From contig JWZX01003260.1 in assembly GCA_001275005.1 (NCBI GenBank), positions 1-22,941 of the forward strand: 22,941 bases of DNA, given 5' to 3'. The DNA comes from Chrysochromulina tobinii. Lineage: Eukaryota > Haptophyta > Prymnesiales > Chrysochromulinaceae. The notes beneath the pieces are model-generated. The model worked only from the letters and a program-made list of their open reading frames with translations. It made no database searches and was not told the DNA's origin. How positions within the stretch are numbered: the stretch's first letter is position 1; each line of letters opens with the position of its first letter. Shown here piece by piece: positions 1-8,162 of the stretch. Both the position numbers and the translations under genes were made by a program.

Positions 1-239
1 GGGGGGGGGTTCTCGCGAAGGGGAAAGTATAGGCGCGTAATCTCGCGTAATCTGGATTCTGCATGGCGATATTTGGATCTTGAAATCTGTCCAATCTTTG
101 CGTGCTTTGCGAGTCGCGTCACCACTCACCCACCAAGATGCTGCGAGGATCGCGCAAGGCTTGTACGTTGTAGCCGACAAGCCCGGTAATACTCACCCGG
201 CGCTGGCAAGGAGGGGACCAGCGAAGTCCATATAAATCA

Positions 240-575
240 CAGCCGCGGGCGGAGGCTGCCGCGCATCTTCCAATGGCTTGCGCAGGAATGGTAAGGCGCG
301 CGCACGACCGCGTGAGACAGCATCACGCGTGGGCAGATCAGGCGTGGCCTGAGCGTTGGGAGGCAAGCCATGGTCGGCGGTCCGATCGTGGCGAGCACGC
401 CATCTACCTCGGTCCTTCTGAGGTCAGCCCTGGCCACGTGGTCTACTTGCTCTCTTCTCGTCGCATTACCACTGTGGCCAAAATCCATCCGTGGGAGGAT
501 CAGTTCCCTGGCATTGCCGGCGAGCGGTACTCGTGGTTTGCTGATGATACCCCGCCGCCGCCGGGCTCGGACTAA
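240..575 (+). pseudogene. Ty1/copia-like pol fragment (region after integrase core)
   Basis: A short open stretch whose second half (about 390-510) reads AIYLGPSEVSPGHVVYLL followed by a basic/hydrophobic strand and a WEDQFPG-like end. This resembles the segment after the integrase core in Ty1/copia polyproteins, where a xIFLGYxxxxxGYRV-type motif is followed by 'R.V.F.E..FP'. The first half is low-complexity, His/Arg-rich and not recognisable. There is no flanking integrase catalytic core or reverse transcriptase, so if the assignment is right this is debris. It lies on the opposite strand to the RNase H fragment at 742-945, so the two cannot belong to one intact element. The assignment rests on one motif only. 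Confidence 0.35.
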
Positions 576-615
576 ACCTGACTAAAACGTGCTAAGTGCT
601 CCCGTATAGGGAACA

Positions 616-693
616 CATAGGGAACACCTAGGGAGTACTGAGCATACACATGCCCATAGGGAACACCTAGGGAGTACTGAGCATACACATGCC
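616..693. repeat. 39-bp tandem direct repeat, two copies
   Basis: Two identical 39-bp units (616-654 and 655-693), each starting CATAGGGAACACCTAGGGAG. A partial copy of the TAGGGAACAC part lies just upstream (606-615). The array sits just beyond the C-terminal end of the minus-strand copia RNase H fragment, where the 3' non-coding part or LTR of such an element would be expected. No LTR boundary can be identified. Confidence 0.85.
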
Positions 694-741
694 CCGTGAT
701 AGCCCCTCACGGCTGCGGCGAAAGCCATGCGGCCGTACATA

Positions 742-945
742 TTAATCGGGGCACACCACACCCGTGGCAGCGTAGGTGTCAAAGAGACGAAGGAGCTCGT
801 GGTAGACGACCCGGGCCACAGCCTTAGTCAGAAGGTCGGCAACCATCACACGCCCCGGTAAGTGTCGTACTTCAATGACCAGACGAGCTACGAGATCGCG
901 AAGGAACTCCGCCGCACGCAGGATGTGCTTGGTCATTTTGAACGC
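742..945 (-). pseudogene. Ty1/copia RNase H C-terminal fragment
   Basis: Minus-strand reading gives MTKHILRAAEFLRDLVARLV, then IEVRHLPG, then VADLLTKAVAR and a final Tyr/Leu-rich helix. This order (TKHI ... F.R..V ... IEV..VP....ADLLTKA) is the characteristic C-terminus of the Ty1/copia RNase H domain at the end of the pol polyprotein. Upstream of residue MTKH the frame runs into an 18-bp tandem repeat (965-1018) and loses similarity, and no reverse transcriptase is present. It is therefore a truncated relic. The frame stays open to a stop at 742, consistent with the native pol C-terminus. Confidence 0.75.
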
Positions 946-1630
946 CACCCGCTGCGGCGAGATCATGCTGAGCACAATAAGCATGCTGAGCACGCTAAGC
1001 TTGCTGAGCACGCTGAGCACGCTGCGGCGATGTTGTAGCGATGTTGGCGATGATGAGCCCACTGAGCACAAAATGAGGATGCGCGCTGACGGCCCGCTGA
1101 GCATGATGAAAGACAGAAACCCCGACTACGTGTCTATTTTATCGAGATCTGGGCGCGCGGTGGCAGCACGACGACAGCCGGTGAGGAACGCTCAAACCGA
1201 AAACGAGGGGCGAGGGCGAGGGGCGCCGAGGGGCGGAGAGGGGAAGGAGAGGGGCGTGACAGCGGGACGCTAAATCCTAAACCGGCCTACCGTAAAACAT
1301 AATGCCGTGCGGCGGACCCTGCCCGCGCGCACACCGCACAGCCCGACGTCGTGCGTGGCGGGACGGGCGGCCGGTGGCGCGCGCGCGCACCGCGCACACG
1401 GGACGCGCCGCGCAGGCCCGCGGCGGCCGCGGCGACGATACAAATGATAAACATATCTCATATGATTCCCGGAAAATTAAACCCATACAGTGCGGTACGC
1501 AACACCCGGCGCGCGTGACTCGAGGAGGCGGTCCGGTACCTCGGGACGGTGTCCGTGTCGCACCGCGCTTTCTCGCACCAGTGCCGCGCTTGACGCGTAT
1601 GTCTGGCCGCAGACTGGCGAGTCTTGCGCT
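946..1630. other. Non-coding GC-rich stretch with purine/G-run block
   Basis: After the 18-bp repeats there is no convincing gene. Positions 1205-1257 are a purine-rich block on the + strand with six runs of three or four G separated by short loops, a possible G-quadruplex former. Positions 1300-1440 are very GC-rich with alternating CG runs. This stretch is the 3' flank of the minus-strand kinase gene. Confidence 0.5.
965..1018. repeat. 18-bp tandem repeat, three copies
   Basis: Three imperfect 18-bp units (965-982, 983-1000, 1001-1018) of the form NTGCTGAGCACNNTRAGC, followed by decayed copies of TGCTGAGCAC/ACTGAGCAC to about 1110. The array abuts the broken 5' edge of the copia RNase H fragment and may mark the breakpoint. 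Confidence 0.85.
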
Positions 1631-3623
1631 TCACGAGACGACGCAGTCTTTGCCACGGCCATCTACGCGCACCAGGTGTACAGCGGCGTCGGGAGCAGCC
1701 GCGCGTGGAGTCCAGTTCCCACGTGGCGTGCGTACACTGAAGAAGCCCCGTGGCACCGGCTTCGGGCGCGACTTATCAAAGAGTGCATCGTCGGATGCTG
1801 AGCGTTGGATTTGCGTCTTCGGCGGCGCCATCAAGTCGCCGTCCTCGAACCAGGTTCGTCGCATCGTCGACACGACGCCATCGTCGACGCTACCGTGGCT
1901 GGGGGGCGGCGGCGCGGAGCGGGCCGGCGGCGCTGCGTCACCCACGCGGGGCAAATGGCGGCCGCCAAAGGCAGGGCTGCCAACAGCTGAGAGTGCCGGC
2001 GAGGGCTCTCGCCCTGATTGGGAGAGCGCCGGCGAGGGTTCCTCGCTCAGAGCAGGCGTCTGCGGCGGCGCACATTGGGGGCTGAGGTTTTCGCCGGTCC
2101 CAGTCGTTGGCGGGCACTGCTTGCTGAGAGGCGTGCGCGCGGCCGATGCCTTCCGTAGCGCGCTCTCTGGCAAACTGGGGCTGAGGTTCTCGAAGCACGG
2201 GCTGAGATTCTCGTCATCAATCGCCACGCCCTCGCTAGCTCCAGACGACGGCGCCGTCGGCGGTGGTGGTGGCGGCGCGCAGCGCATGGTGCCGAGCGCG
2301 GGCATCGCTTGCGCGGGTGTCGCCAGTGCAGGCATCGTCGGAGCTAGCGGCAGCTTCGAGGGCGAGGGGACACCGAGGGCAGGGCGCATCCATGGCAACG
2401 TGGGCGGCACAGCGTGCCCGCGCTCGGGAGTGCCTCGCTGCACGAATGTGCCGCCGGCCGCGGCCGACGCGTCGGATGAAAGACTGCCGTGATAGAGGAC
2501 GGTGCCCGGGAGTGCGCCACCCGCACAGCTCGTGCCATGCCGGATGAAGGTGGCGCCACCCTCCGCATAGTCGCTCGAGCCGTTCACGAGGGACCTGCCG
2601 ACCGTGCATGTGGAGCCGCCCCAGTTGAGGCTGTCGTGACTAGCGTGCTCGGGAGTCGGGTTGGCGAGCTTGTACGCGACCGCCTCCTGGACGGCATGCA
2701 CGAGCGCGTGCAGGCCGCTCGCGTTCGGGTCGAGGCCTTCGCCACCCTCGCCCGCGACGAAGGGGTGCTGCAGCATCTCCGTCGAGCTCGGGCGGCTCGT
2801 CATCTCCTTAGTGAGCATCTTCATGAGGAAGTCGTTGAAGGACGCCGAGGCGGCACTCGGGTTGCGGAGCGTGGGTGGTTGCTCCTTAGCGATAGCAAAC
2901 ATGACGCGGAGGATCGGGCGCAGGTCGTAGTGCGGCGGCTCACCCTGCGCCATCTCGATGGCCGCGATCCCGAGCGACCACACGTCTGCCCGAGCATCGT
3001 ACTTGCCGTAGCCCACGACCTCGGGCGCCATCCAGTGCGGGGTGCCGATCATCGACATGCGCTTCGACGCCGTAGAATTCAACTGCAAGGCGATGCCCAA
3101 GTCGGCGAGCTTCACGATGCCGTCGCCGAGCAGCAGGTTGGCGCACTTGACGTCTCGATGGATGATGCCCTTGCCTTGCGTGTGCATGTACTGCAAGGCG
3201 CGCAGCGCGTCGCGGCATGCAAGCGCAATCTGCTCCTCGGCGAACGGCTGCTCGATGGTCCGCAGCACGTCGAGAAGCGACCCGTGCGGGCAGAGGCTCC
3301 ATGACGATCCAGAGCTCATGCGGCTTCGAAAATGCGCCGAGCGCGCGCACCATGTAGGGCGACGAGCAGCGCTGCAGGAGCTTGAGCTCGTGCTTGAGCT
3401 CCGAAGATATATCTTTCGGGCCCAGAGGCAACACTTTGACCGCAACGGCACCGTGGTGCACTGTCGTCGCACGGTAGACCGCACCGTACGAGCCAGAGCC
3501 AAGGCGCTCACATAGGGTAATATCCAGAGCCGTTAATCGCGATCGGGAGCGATCACTCTTCAGCAGCGAAACCACGGTGGTGGGCTCTAAGACAGCGGCT
3601 TCGGGCAAACTTTCGAGGGGCAT
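1631..3623 (-). CDS. STE20/MST-like Ser/Thr protein kinase, with 1-nt frameshift
   Basis: The N-lobe is read from the ATG at 3623 to 3297: glycine loop GSGSYGAVY (residues 42-50) and VAVK lysine 63, ending ELWIVME. The rest continues in another frame from 3295 to the stop at 1631. Skipping base 3296 gives a continuous 663-residue protein. The C-lobe has HRDVKCAN (155-162), DLG in place of DFG (174-176), GTPHWMAPEVV and DVWSLG, and the domain ends near 289. This pattern is typical of the STE20 family, closest by eye to MST/Hippo (GCK-II) kinases, which phosphorylate Ser/Thr in signalling cascades. The 370-residue tail is Ser/Pro-rich with repeated ENLSP and EPSPAL motifs, potential proline-directed phosphosites. 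No GT-AG intron can explain the frame change, so it is a sequence error or a real lesion. A TTG codon at 3635 lies upstream in frame; 3623 is the first ATG. Confidence 0.85.
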
Positions 3624-4002
3624 CTCGACGGACAATCTTAGCCGCCGCTGCCTGCCTGGAGGCCGGGACGCACTTCGTCGTCAACGCTGCCTGCCTGGAT
3701 GCCGGGCGCAGACGCTCCCGGGATGACTGTTTGCCGCGTAAATTCGATATCTAAAAAGTTGTTTCAGGACACTCTGCTACGTAAACAATTCAGTCACGAT
3801 CTTCGTGAATGTCACCCAATGTACATGTAATCGGGGGGATCGACACGTCAGCAAATTCCCTCATGGTGCGACCGAATCTGCGCCCGCTCCGATTGATGTC
3901 TGCTGCAGACCTGAGGCAAACGAGCTTCTGGACCATACTGACGCGCCACGACTGTCCTTCGGCCCCTTTCCTTCTGTTCTCTTTGCTCAGGCGCTGTCTC
4001 AG
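3624..4002. promoter_or_regulatory. Divergent intergenic region, likely bidirectional promoter
   Basis: 379 bp between the minus-strand kinase start and the plus-strand ShK gene start. It carries a 22-bp direct repeat with one mismatch (3646-3667 and 3685-3706, core CGCTGCCTGCCTGGA, period 39). A pyrimidine-rich run ending CTTTGCTCAG at 3990 lies just before the ShK ATG and could be a 3' splice site of a 5'-UTR intron. No TATA box is evident. Confidence 0.4.
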
Positions 4003-5018
4003 ATGACCTTTGCGGCGGCCCTGCTGGTAGCAGTTGTCTATGGCGGGGTGTGCAACGACAAGAAAACTGACAGCGCAAACTGGGCGCGCGATGGCGAGTG
4101 CGCGGGCGATAATGCGGTGCGCACTCGGTTGTGCGCTGTAACCGCGCGCGTCTCTGTGCAGCAGCTCCATCTCCTCATCTTCTAATGCTGCTCCTGCTCT
4201 CTCTCTCTCTCTCTCTCTCTCTGTGCGCAGAAATACATGGCGGAGATCTGCCCGCTGTCGTGCGGCACGTGCACTCACTCGTGCAACGACACCGACGTGT
4301 CGTGCGGCAGCTGGGCGCAGGCCGGCGAGTGCGAGACTAACGTGCGCGGCTCGCTCTCGAGGGTCGAATAGCAGACTCCCCGGCTTGCTGTGCTGATCTG
4401 TGCTGCGTGCGCGCAAGGCTATGCCTTCCGCGATGCGTGCTAACGCAACCTGTGTGATGGCCGCGTGCGCAGCCCGATGCGATGCTCCGTCTGTGCCCGA
4501 CCTCGTGCGGTCTGTGCACGCCCGAGTGCAAGGACCTGAAAGAGGAGTGCCCAGGCTGGGGTGCTGCTGGTGAGTGCAATGAGAACCCGGAGTTCATGAT
4601 CCGCAACTGCCCCGTCACGTGCGAGGCGTGCAAGTCGACGTGCAAGGATGTCCAGAGCGACTGCCCGGGCTGGACGGCGGATGGTGAGTGCTACAAGAAC
4701 CCGGGGTTCATGTACAAAGAGTGCCCGAACTCCTGCGGCGTGTGCGACGGCATCCGCTGTGCGGACAACAACGCGACGCAGTGCAAAATCTGGGCCGAGG
4801 CCGGAGAATGCCTCACCAACCCGCTCGCAGTGATGAAGGAGTGCCCCGACTCGTGCGGACTCTGCTCGACGGTGTGCATGGACCACGATGAGTCGTGCCG
4901 GGGATGGGCCAAGGGCAGCCAGTGCGACGATAACAAGGCCTTCATGTACCGCGTGTGCCCGGCGTCGTGCGGCATCTGCCAGGTGCTCGAGGGCGGCGCT
5001 GGCAAGGACGAGCTGTAG
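4003..5018 (+). CDS. Secreted/ER protein with six ShK domains and KDEL C-terminus
   Basis: Three exons join in phase: 4003-4116, 4231-4341 and 4473-5018, giving 256 residues. Residues 1-15 (MTFAAALLVAVVYGG) look like a signal peptide. Six consecutive ShK-type modules follow, about 35 residues each, with the pattern C-x-D ... C..W...GEC..NP..M...CP.SCG.C. Module 1 lacks the second cysteine; modules 2-6 have all six. Both introns fall at equivalent points, just after the GEC..N part of modules 1 and 2, so splicing restores each module exactly. The protein ends KDEL, the canonical ER-retrieval signal, implying an ER-luminal resident rather than a secreted product. ShK modules also occur in metazoan peptides and in algal and plant enzymes such as prolyl 4-hydroxylases, but no enzymatic domain is present here. 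Function unknown; a disulfide-rich binding or chaperone-like role is only a guess. Confidence 0.9.
4117..4230 (+). other. Intron 1 of the ShK gene (114 nt)
   Basis: Donor GTGCGC, acceptor TGTGCGCAG preceded by a (CT)n tract at 4198-4222. A CTAAT element (4183-4187) is a possible branch site. Splicing is phase 0 and rebuilds ShK module 1. Confidence 0.85.
4342..4472 (+). other. Intron 2 of the ShK gene (131 nt)
   Basis: Donor GTGCGC, acceptor CGTGCGCAG, phase 0; removal rebuilds ShK module 2 (GECETN joined to PDAM). TGCTAAC at 4438-4444 is a good branch-site candidate. Confidence 0.85.
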
Positions 5019-5445
5019 TCTCGCACACCATGGTGGAGCTGCTGGGCCAAGTGCCAACGTGCTTATGGACGAGGCTGCAGCGCGGCAATCATTGGGCAAC
5101 TGGGGCGGGCGGGCGCGAGACGCGCGCAAATCATCCGTAGCCTGAGCGCTGCTCAGAACAGCTTAGCACGGGCCCGGGCTTGTGGCCATGTCTACGACAC
5201 ACCTAAGCCGATGAGTGTGCGGTGTGACGCTCCATTTGCGGGCACCGGGCAGCGGGGGCCCGAGCCTGGATTCCTGTTTGTGCCTGTGTGTCTTCTTTGC
5301 GTGTGCTGTCCTCAGACTGAGACTTGTTTTGCCCTTTTTGTGTACTGATGACTTGTTTTCCATTTTCCGTGAGTCAAGTCAAGTGTGATGTCCTTACCGG
5401 GTACTGTAGACACGCGCGTTTCAAATCGCGCGAGCGTCGTGGACG
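5019..5445. other. Intergenic region with CAAGT repeat
   Basis: 3' flank of the ShK gene and 5' flank of the following kinase. At 5374-5386 it has TCAAGTCAAGTGT, the same pentamer run as upstream of the MFS and cathepsin genes, here 60 bp before the start codon. No coding potential seen. Confidence 0.5.
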
Positions 5446-6687
5446 ATGGAGGCGCTCTCGCCAAGTCCGACAAGGCGCCCGCTCGGATTAGTGTCATTGG
5501 CGAAACAGAGTACTCCGCAATCGCAGCATGGTCTCCACTCGGCGTTGAATAAGGAGAACGCGACATCTGTGCGAGTGGCCGAGAAGGCGTGCCAGATGTC
5601 CTGTGCCAGATGGACATCTAAGCAAGGTTCGAACGCTCTCGTTGCCGCAAGCGACACCAGAAAACCACTCCTAGCAGGCACCGCACAGGAGGCGATGGCC
5701 GCAGCGATGGTCGCAGCTATGGGTGCGGCTGCCGCGGCCGCTCTTCCCCCCGTTTGCCCTCCTATTGAAGGTGTTGGTCGGCTTCAATGCGTGAGGAAGC
5801 TGGGGGACGGTGGCTTTGGGCACGTATGGCTGGCGCAGCGCATCGAAACCAGTGAGTCTGTCGCAGTTAAATTTGTGGAGCTCGGAGGTCGCGATCAGGA
5901 CCACGTGACCACTGTGAGTGACGTCGAGCGCGAGGTGGCCGTTCACCAAAGGTTGTTTGGTGATGGTGGCGTGGCGCCGCCGGTGAGTTGCCGATTGCTG
6001 CTTGCTCTCGCTGCGCATTCGATTGAAGCAGCTCGTGCAGTGCTCGTGCTGGAGCTATTCGATGGCATCGAGCTCCACGATTACGTGGTTCGAGGAGGCC
6101 GTGAAGGATGCTGTTGGGCAGCCGTTGGGCTGGTATGGCCTCGAGCAGGCCGGGTCGAGGAGACCGAGGCGCGACCGATCGTGCAGACGCTGCTTGAGGC
6201 GCTCGCTCATATGCACGCTATGGGCGTGGCCCATCTCGACCTGAAGCCCCAGAATGTGCTCATCCACCCCCCAAGCGGCAACCTCAAACTCATCGACTAC
6301 GGCACTGCTGCTCTCTTCGAGCCGTTAGTGGAGGGCGAGCCTGCTCCACTCTTCTGGCCTCTTGTGGAGGAGCATGGAGGTACGAAGAGCTTCCAGAGCC
6401 CCGAGCGCATCTTTGAGGACTACGTCGAGTTTGGCAAAGATAAGGAGGGCTTCGACGGTCCGGCGGCAGATGTGTTCAGCCTCGGGTGCCTCACCTGTTT
6501 CCTACTGCGCGGCAAGGTACCATTCGACTGGAAGGAGGCGCAGGATCGGTCGAGCTCCATGGCCCTTAAGCGGGACACTGCAGAGCAAGCCGGTGAAAAG
6601 AATCCTTGGGCTGGCCTCCTCGATCCCTTGATGACCCTCAGCGCTCGATGCAAAGCCAATGACCCGTTCGGAGAGGACGAGTGTGCG

Positions 6688-6723
<36 letters not shown>

Positions 6724-6939
6724 CATCCACTTCCGAGTATAGGCGCCATCGATTTTGTGCGTTTGGCCACAAGATATTTGCCTCATGAGCGGCCGACAGC
6801 TCAGACGCTTGCAGAGCATTTGTGGCTTATAACCGAGGTTCGTGTGACACGTGAGGACGGGGCGACGTCCAGCGCAGAGCTGCAGCAGCTTCAGCTATTT
6901 TCGCTCGAAGGGATGCTCGGGAAGCTGGAGCTCGACTGA
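5446..6939 (+). CDS. Divergent eukaryotic protein kinase with poly-Asp insert
   Basis: 497 residues from the first ATG. Residues 1-100 are Ser/Ala-rich and probably disordered; they include a KEN motif at 36-38 and RRPL at 10-13, which fit KEN-box and D-box degrons of APC/C substrates. The kinase domain covers about 112-462: glycine loop GDGGFGHV (120-127), VAVK lysine 142, HLDLKPQN (263-270, HLD in place of HRD), DYG for DFG (284-286), SFQSPE for APE (315-320), and ADVFSLG. Catalytic Lys and both Asp are kept, so activity is likely. An insert in the C-lobe holds 11 consecutive Asp (415-425) encoded by pure GAC repeats. I cannot assign a subfamily. No intron is needed; residues 215-240 are an unusual loop before the helix leading to HLD. 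Confidence 0.88.
6688..6720 (+). repeat. (GAC)11 microsatellite, poly-Asp coding
   Basis: Eleven perfect GAC codons inside the kinase reading frame, a likely length-polymorphic acidic run. Confidence 0.95.
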
Positions 6940-7380
6940 GGTGTTGAGACTGGAGTCGCCCGCTGTCGATGGCAAGTTGTGTGCGTCGGTGTGTACCCGC
7001 TACCGTACAGACTACCGCTTCCGGTACTGCGGCGTAGCTACGCGCATACTGCAGTCGGCACCGACCCCGGCGGGTCGCCGGTCGCGCCGCGTGGCCTGTG
7101 CGCGGAACGGCAAAGGGAAAGCGCCGGGAGCTGGCACGCTCCCTCGGCATTTTTTCGTCACAAAGACAAACAAACAAACAATGCTGCAAAAGAGCGCGGA
7201 GGTTCAGGATTCTCGAGACCAGTCACCTCAGAGGCAATGCGAGCCGCGCGCGCGAAGCGAACGGACACGCGTCTGTCGTCTCCGTCCGTCAGTGCATGCG
7301 ACACGTACAGCTACACCAGTCGGATTTACCATCTACGAGGTGTACAGAAGATTAGAACTTCAAGAGTCGACATGCATCCA
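6940..7380. other. Convergent intergenic region
   Basis: Lies between the kinase and the minus-strand SAP-like gene, whose 3' ends face each other. Contains a short AC-rich run (CAAACAAACAAACAA near 7165-7182). Several overlapping open frames exist on both strands, but none has recognisable domains or consistent codon use. No feature supported. Confidence 0.45.
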
Positions 7381-7815
7381 TCACCCGTCCATGTTTCGAG
7401 GAAGGTCTCGAATCTTCTTGAACTCTCGGGCAAGTTGATTGTACTCTTCTAAGCGCGACTGCCATCCCGGATTGTTCCTCCCAATCCGTGTGCTCTGATC
7501 GAGGAGGTGCTTGACAGTTTTGAGCTGTCCGCAAACCTTTTCTTGCCTGGTCTCGCTCCACTTCTTGTCCAGTAATGTCATGCTTGCCGGAAGCGTATCG
7601 AGCAAATTGCTCAGCCTCGCAAGAGTTGTATCTATGTCGACGTCCGCCATCTCTGCCGACCCACTCTTATCAGTTTCGCACTCGGACGATGCCTTGCGGA
7701 GAAGCTCAACCAGCTCGGGCTTTTCGGACAACCCGCTGTAATCCAACTGACGACGCGATAGCTCTTGCTTCAGATCGCGTATTGAAAGTGTTGAGAAATC
7801 GCCCGCGACCGCCAT
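7381..7815 (-). CDS. Small SAP-like domain protein
   Basis: 144 residues from the ATG at 7815; the frame is open further upstream into repeat sequence, which I exclude. Residues 6-41 read FSTLSIRDLKQELSRRQLDY followed by SGLSEKPELVELLRKA. This is the helix-extended loop-helix pattern of SAP-like domains (S...LK..L...G.DY.G..EK.ELV..L), which bind nucleic acid or occur as C-terminal modules of ARMET/MANF-type proteins. The rest is a helical, charged segment with probable coiled coil (about 70-140). No signal peptide is visible. Function is not predictable beyond the domain. Confidence 0.7.
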   Translation of the reverse strand: MAVAGDFSTLSIRDLKQELSRRQLDYSGLSEKPELVELLRKASSECETDKSGSAEMADVDIDTTLARLSNLLDTLPASMTLLDKKWSETRQEKVCGQLKTVKHLLDQSTRIGRNNPGWQSRLEEYNQLAREFKKIRDLPRNMDG

Positions 7816-8162
7816 TCTTCCCAGAGTTGAAAATACATGTAAAAAGACACCGGGGGGAGCCGGTAAAATGACACCGGGGGCGCCGGGACCCATGTAAAAC
7901 CGGTAAAAAGACACCGGGGGGAGCCGGGACACATGTAAAACCGGTACTGTAATTCAAGTCAAGTCAAGTGACATTTGGGCTTCCCCATGTGCCACTCTGT
8001 GCCTTTGAACCGGATCGTGACTTTTTCGCGCGTCGTCGCGGCGCGTTGACGGAACTGAGGAATCGTGGGGCCGGATGCAAAAATGCTCCTCGGTTGTGCG
8101 CTCGAGATTCCTTGCGACGCACACTCACTCACGAATTGCTGGAGCGTGCCCATTCGCGGGCA
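7816..8162. promoter_or_regulatory. Divergent intergenic region with repeats
   Basis: 347 bp between the SAP-like gene (-) and the MFS gene (+). It is occupied in part by the tandem GTAAAAAGACACC repeat and the CAAGT run. The frame of the MFS gene is open back to a GTG inside the CAAGT run, but there is no ATG before 8163. Expected to hold both promoters; no core element recognised. Confidence 0.4.
7839..7943. repeat. Tandem ~40-bp GTAAAAAGACACCGGGGG repeat, 2.6 copies
   Basis: Copies at 7839-7862 (truncated), 7863-7902 and 7903-7943. The unit begins GTAAAAAGACACCGGGGG and ends ACATGTAAAACCG. A further copy lies at 14173-14212. A run CAAGTCAAGTCAAGTG (7955-7970) follows directly. Confidence 0.9.

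Noticed and set aside
1302-2492. 396-codon open frame on the + strand
   Set aside because: Antisense shadow of the kinase C-terminal tail; GC-rich third positions keep the opposite strand open. No domain.
4440-5129. 229-codon open frame on the minus strand
   Set aside because: Antisense of the ShK exon 3; Ala/Arg-rich with no recognisable fold.
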